Origin: Daphnia carinata
Taxonomy: Eukaryota > Arthropoda > Branchiopoda > Diplostraca > Daphniidae
DNA: 64,000 nucleotides
Direction: 5' to 3'
NCBI RefSeq assembly: GCF_022539665.2
Contig: NC_081333.1
Coordinates: 9,174,971 to 9,238,970, forward strand
In this document: positions 1-12,412 of the stretch, one piece after another
Layout: each line of letters begins with the position of its first letter
Position numbering within the stretch: the first letter of the stretch is position 1
The notes under the pieces: model-generated
The model's database searches: none
Seen by the model: the letters and a program-made list of their open reading frames with translations, nothing else
What the model was told of the DNA's origin: nothing
Translations under genes and position numbers: made by a program

Positions 1-357
1 GCACGGCTAGAAATAGTCTGTGCAAACGCAGCCAAAATAGAAGTTAAACATCTTTTTAAAAATACAAAAAAAAAAAAAAGCACACCGTCGAAGGCTGTGC
101 GATACGAAACAATAGGAATCAGCGTTCGGGACTAGCCATTTTTTTTTTTATTCACTTCACGCGTAATTTTTATGATCTCCACTGCCAAAGATAGCAATCA
201 AAGAAAAATGGTGGGGAAGGATTTAATCAAAAAAAAAAAAAAAAAAATGAATTAGGCCAATCCCTTGAAGAAAAAAAAAAAAAAAGATTTTCTTCACCAT
301 TCAATTAGCCTGTCTCTCTGCCTTATTTTTGCTACGATTGCAATAATGTTTTCATAC

Positions 358-388
<31 letters not shown>

Positions 389-1149
389 AAATTGTCCATT
401 AACCCGCTTTTTTACGATTACGACTTTTTACCCAAATTTGGAACAGTTTCTTTTTCTAATGCGCACACACACCCAACACACCGTCTATTCTGGATTCAAT
501 CTCTGATTAGATGCAAAAAAAATAATAATAAATAAATAAAAATTTAAGCGCGTCATGCTATTAAAAAAAAAAAAAAATCAGAACATTTCAAATAAAAAAT
601 AATAAAGAGAAAACAGTCGTTGGCAAAAAGTTCTGTTTTTTTCTGTTTGGGTGTTGTTTTCTTTTTTTTTTTGAAAAAAATAATAATTTTTTGACAAATG
701 ACCAAGACACGATTATAACCGGGATGACCTCTTCTCCAATCTGGAACAAGAGGTGGCAAAAGGCGAGTTGTTTGGGAGGTTACGTGGGGTCAAATCGGGG
801 AGTTCAAAACAACAAAAAGAGAAATGAGTGAAACAACAAAAGAAACAAGCTCGTTGTTGTTGTTGTTGTTCTTCGATGTACACACGAAAAAAAATATATG
901 TATAAAAATAAATTCTATTCCAGCCGAGTCACGTGACCGGCGGCCATTTTTAACTCGTGTGCGATTTAAAAATTAAAAAAATCCCCCCCCCCCCCAAAAA
1001 AAAAAAAAATTGTGAAGAAAACAAGAGAGAAAGGGAAAAGAATCTTTTAACTAAAGAAGAAGGAAAATGCTTTTCCACAGACAGCGGCGGCGGCGACATT
1101 AATTGCACCGTCACGAATTATTTTACTACTTTACGATCGTTTTTTTTTT

Positions 1150-1152
<3 letters not shown>

Positions 1153-1188
<36 letters not shown>
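1153..1188. repeat. (TC)18 microsatellite
   Basis: An uninterrupted TC dinucleotide run of 36 bases, preceded by a T homopolymer. Confidence 0.97.
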
Positions 1189-1190
<2 letters not shown>

Positions 1191-1948
1191 GCTGGCATTA
1201 TACGCATCTCTAGCTGTATTCTTTAAAAAAAAAAAAAAAACATAATACTACAGGGTACGTATATTCTCGTCATCTAAATGAAAGGAATAAAAAATAAATA
1301 AATAAATAGCGCTATGCTATTTCAACCCTCCGGACTTCTTCTTTTTTTTTTTTTTTTTTTTTATCAGTCCATGCTACACATATATACACACACGTATATA
1401 TATGTATATATCAAGAAAGGTAAAGGCTATTTTACGCAATCCGTGGAATGATTTCGAAAAAAAAAAAATGTTATTTTTATCTCTTTTTCTTTTAAAAGAT
1501 TTGGGACATACCAAAAATTTAACATTTTTTATTCTCTCCCTTATCTTTTGTTCTTTTTTCGGGATATCTTTCGTTTCTCGGAACTTTTTTTTTTCCTTTT
1601 CAAAAGATTAGAGCAGCACCAAAAAAAAAAAAAAAAAGGGAAAACGTAAGATGCTCTTTGTTGTCATTTATTTTTCAAAGGCTTGGCGAATTTTGCTAAC
1701 CGTTTCCATCAATCCATCAAAATGGATGTCATCTTACATTAATGGCCGAAGAGGGCGGGTTCGTACGGACTTACAAAAAAAAAAAAACCTTTTCACGACC
1801 ATAAAGAGGTACTCCTTATTCTTATTGTTGTTCTATAGATTCAAGTTCCCCTCCTCTTTTTTCTTTAAAATTGAAAAAAAAAAAAAATCCGTATTTCGTA
1901 AGACGTTGACATATTGCCTGTTGTGTCACGAAATAAAGAAATTGAGAA

Positions 1949-1973
1949 ACACACACACACACACACACACACA
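1949..1973. repeat. (AC)12 microsatellite
   Basis: An uninterrupted AC dinucleotide run of about 25 bases in the gene-poor left part. Confidence 0.97.
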
Positions 1974-2281
1974 AATAAAAATTGAAGAAGACGTTCCTTT
2001 TTTTTCTTCTTCTTCTCCGTGTGGAGATGACAAGTCTCATTACACAAACCGGACCCTATACATCCTAAAAGGTAGCCAACGGTATAACGTTAGTTAGTCA
2101 CCGTCCTAATACGATGAATAATCTGGCTGTTCCCATCTCCACTTCGTTCTCCCGTCTCTTTTCTGTTACTTGGATAACGACTGACGAATACTAAAGAGAT
2201 TATTTCAAGAATTGTCAACAACCCTCCAGTCATGGCCTTGGTTGCTCCCAATAAGGACATTTTAGTTTATTGATTTTTCTA

Positions 2282-2283
<2 letters not shown>

Positions 2284-2313
<30 letters not shown>
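2284..2313. repeat. Poly-T tract of about 30 bases
   Basis: One of the longest homopolymers in the window. Its exact length in the real genome is uncertain because such runs are error-prone in sequencing. Confidence 0.9.
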
Positions 2314-2314
<1 letters not shown>

Positions 2315-3155
2315 ATTTTATTCCCGATGCACGAATCAATCAAGTTCAAGAATCGTGTCTGGGCGCCCCCCTTATACCGCCGTACAACCGAAAAAAATAC
2401 AAAAAGAAAAACCCGTTTGCAGGTATTCTAAAATGATTAGAATATAAAAGGAGGGGGAGAGAAGAGATTAACAATCCCATGTTGGATTCTTAATTTCAAG
2501 TCTAGCAAAAATAAGAGGCGATTTCCTCCTTTGGATAATGATTGCAAACGTTTCTTTCCTTTAGATTTTAATGCCATTTGGGCAAAACAACAACAAAAAA
2601 AAAGAGTCCGGCGCAACAAAAATGGTCTTGGATGATTAAAAAAAAATTGTCGAATAAAAATTAAAAAAAAAAACACAAAAAAAAAAACGAAAAGACCTAT
2701 GCCAACCCCAAAACAAAAATCGTTGGATCCAGTCATTTCAGAGAAGGAACGATAATTTTCTTAAAAGAAGAACTCCTCCCTTTTACCAATCGGTTCCGAA
2801 AAAAATAAGAAACCTCCCACGGCCCCATCTCAGGTGCGGTCGGGATTGACCCCGGTGAACCTCGCCGGATGGAACCTCATTAAACGCCATCTATTGGCAA
2901 AAAAAACATAGCTCCAAAATTGCCAACCATCAAAGAAAAAAGTAGAAGGAAAAAAATAAATAAATAAACGCTCCGGGGGCAACTGACTTCGTCCTCGCTT
3001 GAACGCACAACTATATAACCCCGAGGCTGAATTCGCCCTCGAGAATAAATCCCGAGATTACATAAAGAGACGAAAAAAAAAAAAGGTCTCCCCCCCCCCA
3101 CTTTACGCACTACTACGTCCTCCTGGAACTGTCATCCTTGCGTAGCAATAACACT

Positions 3156-3160
<5 letters not shown>

Positions 3161-3192
<32 letters not shown>
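3161..3192. repeat. Poly-A tract of 32 bases
   Basis: A pure A run. No open frame or retrogene body lies upstream, so it does not look like the tail of a processed pseudogene. Confidence 0.9.
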
Positions 3193-3195
<3 letters not shown>

Positions 3196-6100
3196 AAAGG
3201 ACGACTAAACAGAGAGAAAAGATCAAAGAGAGATCGAGAAAAACAACATTCCCTGTCCGATTTTAATCGGCCTTAAAATAAAAAACAAAACAAAAAACGT
3301 TTAAACAAAACAAAAGGACTTTCTCTTAGATAAACAAAAAAAGCGCCGTCGCCAGGTGTCTCTCTCTCCCATTCTTTCATTCCATTTTAATTTGAAAAAT
3401 GATACCGAGCACTTTTCGTGTGTCCCCCTTCGAAATCCATGTGGGTACCTATACCTATTTTACCTGTGTTTGCGGTGATTAACTAGTCGTTAGACTACCT
3501 CATTACCGCTCTCTTCTTGGCTAGACACGAAACTCTTTTCCGAAAACAAAAAAAAACAAAAACAAAAAAAAAAAATCCCGCAAACTCTTTTCTTGACAAG
3601 TTCATCCCGACCCAAGGCTCATTATCGAATCCGGTCCAGTGGCCATGGATTGATTTTTATTCAAAAAAAAAAAAAAAATTATGACCCAATGGTCGTGTGT
3701 CAACTTTGACTACACGATACCAATAGAGGAGAGGAAAAATTAGAACGTGATAGGACGGTCGTAGTGTCCTTCACATGATCATTTGAAAAATAACGAGAAA
3801 AAGAGGGGGGAAACACAACGACGCCCCAGGTGAAATGGAATAAATAAGGCGGCGTGTTACAAAAGCCTAGAGGTGGTCTAAGAAAAAAAAAATATTCTTT
3901 TTTTTTTCGGCAAATGATTGAATTATTCACACGGAGCCTTTAAATACCCTTAGGTTTGCCACACAGCACGCGCTTTCGTTCCGGTTCATTCATCATCATA
4001 CACAAAGTTTTTTCTCTCTTGAATTATTGGCTTAAGTTAATGAACGAAAACTAGGCACTCGTCGTAAGTCGGAGAAAATAATGAGCCAGTCTCACTATTG
4101 AAACAAAAAAAAACAATTGAATACATTAAGCGATCTCGTCCCGATAAAATAATAAATAAATCAATTCAGGTAACCCCTCAAATAAAAAATCATAACGGCC
4201 GCCCTTGAATAATTCAGTAAAAAAAAAAAAAAAATCTCACGGACAAAAAGTAAGCCGAGATTTCATAAAGAAAAAGAGGCGAACACACACAAGAAAAATC
4301 GAACGTACTACAAGTTCACGATGTTATCACGCGCCTCTGTTTCGGTGTTTGTGATCGTACCGAGAGAACTTTTGGCCTATTGAAAAAAAAAAAAACTACT
4401 TGATTTAAAAGCACTCGAAAAAAAGAACAAGAGAAAGGCGGAAGGACACGTTTTCTCCATTTAAGGTGCCCCCCGTTTTTTTTTTTTTCCCCTCTCTTTT
4501 GCTGGCGACCCATTATCGATTCTTCTTCTTTTTCCTGACTGGAAAACTAGAAGAGTCGGTGATAATTTTTCTATTCGATAAGCGTCTTATTGAAGTCCAA
4601 ATACAGATTGAGGTTCAAGATGGAACAAGGAAAAAAAATAAAGGAATATAAAACAAAAAAATAAATAAAAATAAACAAAGTCGCTTGCGACTCTCGAAAG
4701 GTCATACCAAAAGAGAGCCTGTTATGCAAATTGACGACCGGTGATGATCAAGCCAGTTAATTCTCCGGGAAAAACAAACACAGACACACAAAGAAAACTT
4801 GTGTGTTAAGACTATATAATATGTTGTTTAGATGTTGACCTCTTCAAAAAAAAAAAAAAAAAAAAAAAGAAAGAAGACATGTTTATAGACTTGTACGGAA
4901 TCCGAATATTTTTTTTTTTTTTTTCGGTTAGGTCAACCGAACCGAAACAGGAAAAAAAAAATGCTCTCTTGATTTTTCCTGAAAAAAATGACGTATTTTC
5001 ATGCAACTATTTTTTTTCCTTTTTAATCTTTGTAAGAGGAAGAGAAACAACAAAAACATCTGTCATTCAAAGTGAGTAGCTTCAAGCAATTTTCAAAAGA
5101 GAAAAACTTTAAAAAGACGAACAGATGATGCCGCAAAAATCAGCACAAAAATTCATCATAAACGAAAATAAATCGACCATTTCTGATAGGATTTTGAAAA
5201 GCGAACAAACTTCATCGTCAATGCAACAACTTCGTGATCACGTCAAGCATATACTCAAAGGTACACTACAAGGAATGTTTACAGTAGCCCTCGCGCCCCC
5301 TCCAGCATTATTTTCAAACGTCTCTTACGGTACGCTTTACAAGCCGTAGAACCCACTTGTTGAGCTCATCATCAGGTAGATTTTCTTCTTCTTCCCTCTG
5401 TCGAAAAAAAAAAGTTCTCTGTGGGCAGACACCCATTAAATTGTTTAGTCCCGCTCTATCGCCCATCTGTCGTCTCTCGATTCCACGTCATCTTTTTTTT
5501 ATTTTTTATCTTCTTCTACTTTAGGTACGTTGGCGAACGAGTTTCTGTGGACAAGTTAAAAAAGGTGTGCCACCCTGCCGACAGGTGCTAGTTGTTCGAA
5601 ACCTTAAAGACGACCTTGCCAGCAACAAGTTTCAATCCGTTTCATTTTTTTTTTTTCGTGTTGCAGATTTATTTTAAAAAAAAGGGGGAGAAAGAAATAG
5701 AATAGAGGGGATGAAAAAACGCTGGCTCAACGCTTCGGACTTGGGTACATGACGGCTCGTTCATCACTAACCAACAAAAAGCCAATGCTCCGCCGACTAA
5801 TTCCATTCGAGAGGCTATTGAATAATTCAAGCAACGGTAGTAGTAGATTTCTTAGACATTTTCCTTTCTTCTCTCAGCGTCGAGCGTGCAAACAACAAAG
5901 AATAAGAAAAGAAGATATTACAATATATCGACACGTGATGACGTCATTGTCGGGTACCGTGAGTTACACAAGTACCGCCCCCATGTCTTTTAAAAAAAAA
6001 CAAAAAACATGATGATGCGAAAGCTGAGCGGGACGTAGAAAAAGCATATGGCGCGTGAAAGTATTTCTTTGAAAGATAAAAAAATATTTCCATACTGCGA

Positions 6101-9100
6101 ATAGCATGCGGTCTGGATAATATTACTTGCGCCAGTCGATAGTAAATTCAATTGAGAGTGTCAAAGCTGATAAAATCGCACAACTGTTTTTTTGTGGGCG
6201 GTCCACTGCAAATTTTAAACACGATGTTCAACAGATTTTGGAATTAAATGTTCTGGACAAGTGTAGTAGATAACCTTGTTGATTTTAAACTCCCATGACC
6301 CCGTTGAGGTCGATTGACGACCCTAACGGACGCAAGACATAAAAGTAAAACAAGGAAAAAATCATCAGTTGTTCAGAAAATGTCCAAATACAACTCGATT
6401 CCATCAATCGTACAAAACTAACAAGTTCACGTTTTTATTTTTGCTTAATGAACAATCACCTTAAATCGAGATCTGGTTTTCACAGAATGTTTCCATGCTA
6501 ATGAAAACGAGAAAAAAAGAAACAATTCAGGATTGAATCAGACAGATCTGCTGATGTTTGGAATTGCAATCAAGTTTGTCAATCATTGTCGATGTGTCCA
6601 GGTGGTCTAATCAATTTAATCTTTTCTTTTTGTTCGTGAAAGAAAGATTCGTTGGCAATGATGAATTGTGTACTACGCCATTGTTTTTGTGTTCCCGTTT
6701 CTTTTTAAAAATTCAAGTTTTCAGTAATAATTAGAATAAACAAACGAATAGGTAACCGGTTGACAAACTTGATTTTAGAAAGATGAACTGATGAACTTTA
6801 CTTTAAGGGATCTAAAGATTCGAATAAGAGATGAACTTGAATTCAAAATAAAATGGAACCGTTGAATATTTATATGCAAAGAAGGCCCTTTGCATTCTTT
6901 TTTTTTCAAACCAACTAAATCCAGCCTTACTCCTCCTCTTTGACACGGGGGCATTTGTATAAGTTGCATCATTTCACAAAACCGTAACTTTAACGCACTG
7001 TCAACTAAATAGAATCCAGTTTGGCTGGATTTTAACGGGGCGCGACACACAGTGGCCGGATTCTTCGTCAACTAGAGTTGTTGACGAAGTTAAGAAGAGA
7101 ACGCAAAGTCCCAAGCTATTGTAACCGGCCAGCCTTATAACGGGCTATAAAAAGAGCTTGGGCAAGTCGTTTTTTTTTTCTTAACTTCTTTTTATGATTC
7201 TAAAGCATTCAAAAAGGACTTCTACAAAAGGAGATAATGTTGCCTATCAAAATAATAAAATGGGGGGGGGGGGGAAATAGGGAGGAGGGTTGAGTTTGTT
7301 TTTTTTTCTCTTTATTTGTGTTAACTATTTTTGTGAAAAAAAAAGGGAATTCTCGAGAGTATTTGTTTAGTAGACGTATAAGTCATGCTGGATCACAAAA
7401 GAATCTTCCGCAGCCATTCTTTTATCAAACGGAATTTTTGACCGAAATTTCCTTTAGCGGTTGAAAGCAAACAACTCGTGAACCCTTGAAGGGAAACAAA
7501 CAGTAGCTCTTGTGAACGCCTTGGGGTTACGTGATTCATCGACGTTACATTAGCAAAAGATAATTAAAGGTTTGGTTAATCCGATCACAAGTCTCAATCA
7601 CACACACCCAAAGTGACCCCACAGAGCGCAACGAAAAGATGAGGAAAAAATGAGTTTAAACACTTTCAGGGTGTCCTTTTCTTTAAACTGGAAATTGATT
7701 GGTGTTTTGAATAAGCCAATGAGAGACTCCAATAAGCAAACGATAACATCGGAAAAGAAAGTCATCCAATTGTAACCAAGGCCACACCTGACCGCCCCCC
7801 ATTCCAATGATTACACACACACAACCTCGATTGGTTAAAAAAAAAAAAAAAAAGCGCACACAAACAGCTTGTTATTTCAACATCATTAGCCATCCATACA
7901 TGTAGAAAAGTCGACTTTGTAATAATACTAGTTGCAGTACGTTTCCAAAGAATTATTCCTGCGTGTGTGTGTGTCAATCATAGGTGTTACGCAAACAAGA
8001 TGCAACGACTTGATCACTAGCATTTTTAACTTGGAAAAAATTCAAAATGTTGTAGAAAACTAAAAGAAAATCGTCGTAGACGCACAGAGAAAATCTTTGG
8101 TTTCTGGCTCTGATGGTCGTTAACTATAAAAGACATCCTGTCGGTGGAGGGGGTTTGGGAAAAGTCTCGAAAATAGAACTTTTTTTTTTCTGAACACCCA
8201 GAGGCAAAAAAGAAAAGCGTAGCAGTTAGGGGGTAGTGAAAAGAATAAGATCATGAAGAAGAAAACCTTTAAAAACTGTGTTGTAATAATGAACTTCGTT
8301 TTCTTCCCACTCCTCCCGTTTGGTCAAAAAATAAAATGGCGGCACACCTGGCATGACATTCAAAGCAGTTGAAACTGCCCATTATCGTTTTGTCCACGCG
8401 GTTTTGCGAAACTAACCCTCCCTCCAGAAATGTTTCTCATTTTAGTCGAATGTCGATTTAGCTTACCCTTTCCCAAGAGTTCGAGAGAAGGATGGGTGCA
8501 CAAAACAGGGAAATGCTCAGTAGCTTCGTATGCTAATTATTCCGATTTTTCATTTTTAATTTGAAAAATTAATAGTTTAAGATTTTAGCCCTTTTTTCAC
8601 AAAAAGCGGCAAGACGATAAAAACGTGGGTGACTGGTTTGGAGGAGCGGTCTCGTGGCCGTATGCAAATGATGATTTCTATCACTGAATAAGTAAGAACC
8701 AGCATCTAGTCTTATCACTTTTTCTCTTTCTCAAAGACAATGTCTATTAAAATGAACATGAAACTTTCCTGGCTATCTCATACTAGTCAAAAATCACGTA
8801 ACACGAGTTTTAAAAGAATTTACAAAACTGACCATTGTTGATGCTGGAGAAATGCTGGTGTTCATCGCGTGGTCGGTTTGCTTCACGTTGTCGAAGAAAT
8901 CCACAGAAAGTTAGACGTCTCTGCCGACACTATTTATACCGGAAACTCACACACAAGAAACTGTTGATATTTCAGACAGATGCCTGGAAAATCTGGAAAT
9001 AAACACAAGCCGGAACTGTACCCTCTTCGACCAAAAAAAAAAAAAAAAAAAAAAAAAGTTTCAATGCAGAGATTCAACGTAACACGTCCGAATGGAACGG

Positions 9101-9549
9101 CAACTGGGCGCCAACTGATGATGTTCAGGACTTAGACGAGAGACAACAAGACTTTGCGCGCGCTCACAGCCCAATGTGGCACTAGCCATTGAGATTAACG
9201 GTTTTGATTCTTCGGCATACCAACAACTCGTTTTGCTAAAACTGAGACCGTCTTCGGCTTGGCTAACATTGGAATTCTTTCGTGCCAATTGTCCCTACAA
9301 AAGGGATTAATTATGCATATTTATTCTCTCGACAGAATGACTTTTTTTTCAAGTTGCCTGAGGCATAACAGTGCCATCTTTCGGTGACGAAGCCAATCTT
9401 TTGGGTCCGCCCAACGAAAAAAAGAAGGGACTTTTCGGGATGGCAATGAGGGCAAATTGACTTGGTATTGTTTATTTTTATAATCAGTCATTAGTGAGTT
9501 CCGTTGTCTTTTTATTTGATTCGCATGTTGTTTTAAACTAGTCGTTTCA

Positions 9550-10600
9550 ATGAAAGATATAGTTCCTTGGCCATTCCCGAAGTCGCTGGTGAGTTAAAAT
9601 GGGTTATCATTCGTCAAAAAAGTCCATTAGAAATGGAATAGCATGCCGATTGATTTCAGATAAAAATCGACAGTGGTTTTATCCCTTTTTCTGTTTTAGG
9701 ATGGATTTTTATGGCGGCTGTCGAGTCGTTTCATCATCGCGACTGTGGGCTTTATTGGAAAATTTATACTCAGTAACAGCACCCCATGTAATATTCTGTA
9801 GTGGGTAGAGCATGTTATTTATTGGCCAAAATTGGCATTTCTTTTTTTTCACTATGCAGATGTGATGAACTCCACGAGAGTGGTCAATAGACATGTATTA
9901 GTTGACGTGTTGGACAGCAGACCTTGCCATGTTCCTGTGATCACTGTAGCAAATCATACATCATGTTTTGATGACCCTGGACTTTGGAGTATGACAACAA
10001 ATTTACATGCTTGTATAGTTTTAAAATATCTATATATTTTTTTTTGCAGGTATTCTCCCTATCAGACATGTGTTTAACATTGATGTAATTCGGTGGTCTC
10101 TCACCGCTCATAATATCTGCTTTACTAACAACATGCACTCTCAGTTTTTCGCAAGAGGGAAATGTGTCCCTGTTGTCAGAGGTGGTGGTGTTTATCAACG
10201 TGCCATGGATTATTGCATTCAAAAATTGAATGAGGGGCAGTGGGTTCATGTCTTCCCTGAGGGAAGAGTAAACATGGATAATAGCTTCATTCGTTTCAAA
10301 TGGGGCGTAGGCAGGCTCATTGCCGAGTCTAAAGTTATGCCCATAGTAATTCCATTCTGGCATTGCGGAATGGATCAAGTTTTACCTAACGAATATCCCT
10401 ATCGTTTTCAATGGGGCAAACAGGTGTTGGTCAATTTTGGCCAACCCATCGATTTGAAAGCAGTTATGCAGCATGCCAAAGATGTAGATGCTGATGATGT
10501 GTTGACTCGCAAGATGATCACCGACAAGATTCAGGAAGAAATGATGATTCTCAAGGACCAAACTGAGCGAATGTATTCGAAACTTAAAAAGACAAGCTGA
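9550..10600 (+). CDS. Taz: Tafazzin, cardiolipin-remodelling transacylase
   Basis: Tafazzin is a mitochondrial-membrane phospholipid-lysophospholipid transacylase that remodels cardiolipin acyl chains. Four coding exons join in phase: 9550-9588, 9700-9772, 9860-9988 and 10050-10600, giving 263 aa, close to the usual 262 aa human isoform. The N-terminus carries the family's WPFP motif at residues 6-9, followed by a hydrophobic membrane-insertion segment (about 24-36). The acyltransferase HX4D motif is NHTSCFD with H70 and D75. The second block, VFPEGRVN, is near residue 147. The C-terminal half, including FKWGVGRLIAE, matches the family throughout. The ATG at 9550 is followed by a consensus donor after 13 codons. 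No lesion is seen. Its 3' end faces RpL23A. Confidence 0.97.
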
Positions 10601-10724
10601 GTTTAGTATGAAAAGTGTACAATATACAAATACAGAGCTTAAGCACTGAATGGTTAATAGTACAACAAAGAAATGATTGCTGTCTATACTACACAGTCAC
10701 AAGTCAAATACATTTGTATTTGTT

Positions 10725-10730
10725 ATTAAA
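10725..10730 (+). terminator. Candidate tafazzin poly(A) signal (ATTAAA)
   Basis: ATTAAA lies about 125 bases past the tafazzin stop codon, in AT-rich 3' sequence. It is the common variant hexamer; the cleavage site was not identified. Confidence 0.4.
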
Positions 10731-12412
10731 TGTTTATCGACTGTATTTGTACATGTTGACGCTCCCATTATAGCCAATGTACCGTTTCGGAGAGACATCT
10801 GCCATGCACTGTCGTCTTTTCCTTTAAGTGATTCACGCAGCCCCGGTTTCAAGTTTTGCCGTCGCACACAGCTCTTCCCCCCTGCATAGACATTTGCATT
10901 GTTCTTTTCGGAATCAAGGTTTCTCTTCGTACGCCACCACCGCGTTACGGTACATAAAGGAAAAGACCAACACGGATCTGCACCATTAAGAGGCTATTGT
11001 TTGTTGGCCCGCCGAACGCTTTTATTCCCGCAGATAATCACACATGAGCCACCCGCGGGCCGACTCGTCTCGCCGAATCAAAAGACGTAAAACGTGTTAA
11101 AAAAGCAAACGAAACTCTTCCACTTCAAAAAAACCTTTTTACGCGGCTAATGCGAAGGAAAATCATACCGGTGTGCCTCGCCACAACAAGAATGGTCATT
11201 GTTGACAAAGCACCAGTACTACCATCAGGAGGGCATTACACACAGCCACCGACTGTTGCGGCTACTTAAAAGAAGTCTACCGTCACTACCCAGGTAACTG
11301 ACAAAATAACCGAACGAAAAGTGGCACAATCGTGCCGCATTCTTTCCCACAAGATTCTAAATTTTATTCTTTTCAGAGCTACTAGCAGGAACGCTAGCTT
11401 CTTTGTACCGGGTGCACTCTTTCTACGTCTCGGTCCTAATCAGGAGTGCATAAGCTACATAATAAACCACGTTGATGAGTAGAGATTAGACTACGAACCC
11501 ATGCAGCTCTCGTTAAAAATTTTTGAACACAATCGTACAAACTGTAAGTCATCATCTAGTTGGTTGGGCATTGGGCCCATTCTAGAAGAGTGCTTAACCA
11601 CATAACGAATGTCCCAAATTCTTACACATTGGATTCAAGACGAAGCCATCAAAAATTTTTGTCAAAAAAATGAATTTTCATCGATCTTTTACCTCACAGA
11701 AAACTACACATCAATGGGAAGTAAAACATCGCAAAACATTATCTTTTATGATAGCAGACGGGCTAGCAATAATCACAACAATGGGAGACCATAACAATTT
11801 TCGAGGTGAACGTTACCGGTAAGACTACCCGTCGAGACTGCGTTTCCTGATGGCCACATACACCGAACGATGACACCAACATGGAGTCCGATTGCTTCCA
11901 ACCGACCATTTTATAACATTGCTTCATAACAATAATAACCTTGAACAATCTCTAAGGGTAGATAGAGATAGCGTGTCACAAACCTATGTTAACGAAGGAC
12001 TGAGCTTTTCAAAGAATATGCCGTAGCATATATTCTTTTTTTTAGTCAACCATCTCCGTCATCATACGATTCGTTCCAGATAACTATCGTACTACGAAAT
12101 ACCTGTGTAACAACCATTCTATGCTGTCCATCTTCCGTGGAAAACCGGATTGCCTCACATCGCTCTAAACATTAATATTGGCTGCCTATTATCATGACAT
12201 CGTTGTCAAAGTAGTATTCCATACATTTTCCACGAACTCTGGGCGTTGACAACCCAAATAAAGCGACCTGCAGGAAAACAGAAAAATTCAAGATAAAGTA
12301 GATGGAAAAAATATGAACTGTCCGTGGAATTCGGGTCGTGTAATCGATGGAAAAAGGATACAACATAACGCCGCTTTTCCGGACATCGAAAACACCACAA
12401 CCAACGAATCGT
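10731..12412. other. Intergenic spacer between convergent Taz and RpL23A
   Basis: About 1.7 kb with few homopolymers and no coding exon that I can support. It holds the 3' UTRs of two genes pointing at each other. The open frames of 60-117 codons lack splice partners or family resemblance, and the one at 12172-12525 (-) is RpL23A read in another frame plus 3' sequence. Confidence 0.6.

Larger units (their letters stand above)
1..9549. other. Gene-poor, homopolymer-rich intergenic region
   Basis: No reading frame here has splice sites plus recognisable protein content. The stretch is dominated by A or T runs of 10-32 bases, for example about 30 T at 2284-2313 and 32 A at 3161-3192, with short C or G runs and microsatellites. 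The short open frames are low-complexity (Lys/Phe-rich) translations of these runs. A 74-codon frame at 5125-5349 has ordinary composition and a possible donor near 5259, but no family resemblance and no partner exon. Homopolymers thin out after about 5.7 kb. The last part (about 8.7-9.5 kb) should include the tafazzin promoter. Confidence 0.7.

Noticed and set aside
3161-3192. Poly-A tract as the tail of a retroposed gene copy
   Set aside because: No coding or RNA body precedes it and no target-site duplication was seen; similar runs occur throughout the region.
5125-5349. A 74-codon open frame with normal composition
   Set aside because: No family resemblance, no acceptor with a partner exon and no codon evidence; kept only as a note in the intergenic entry.
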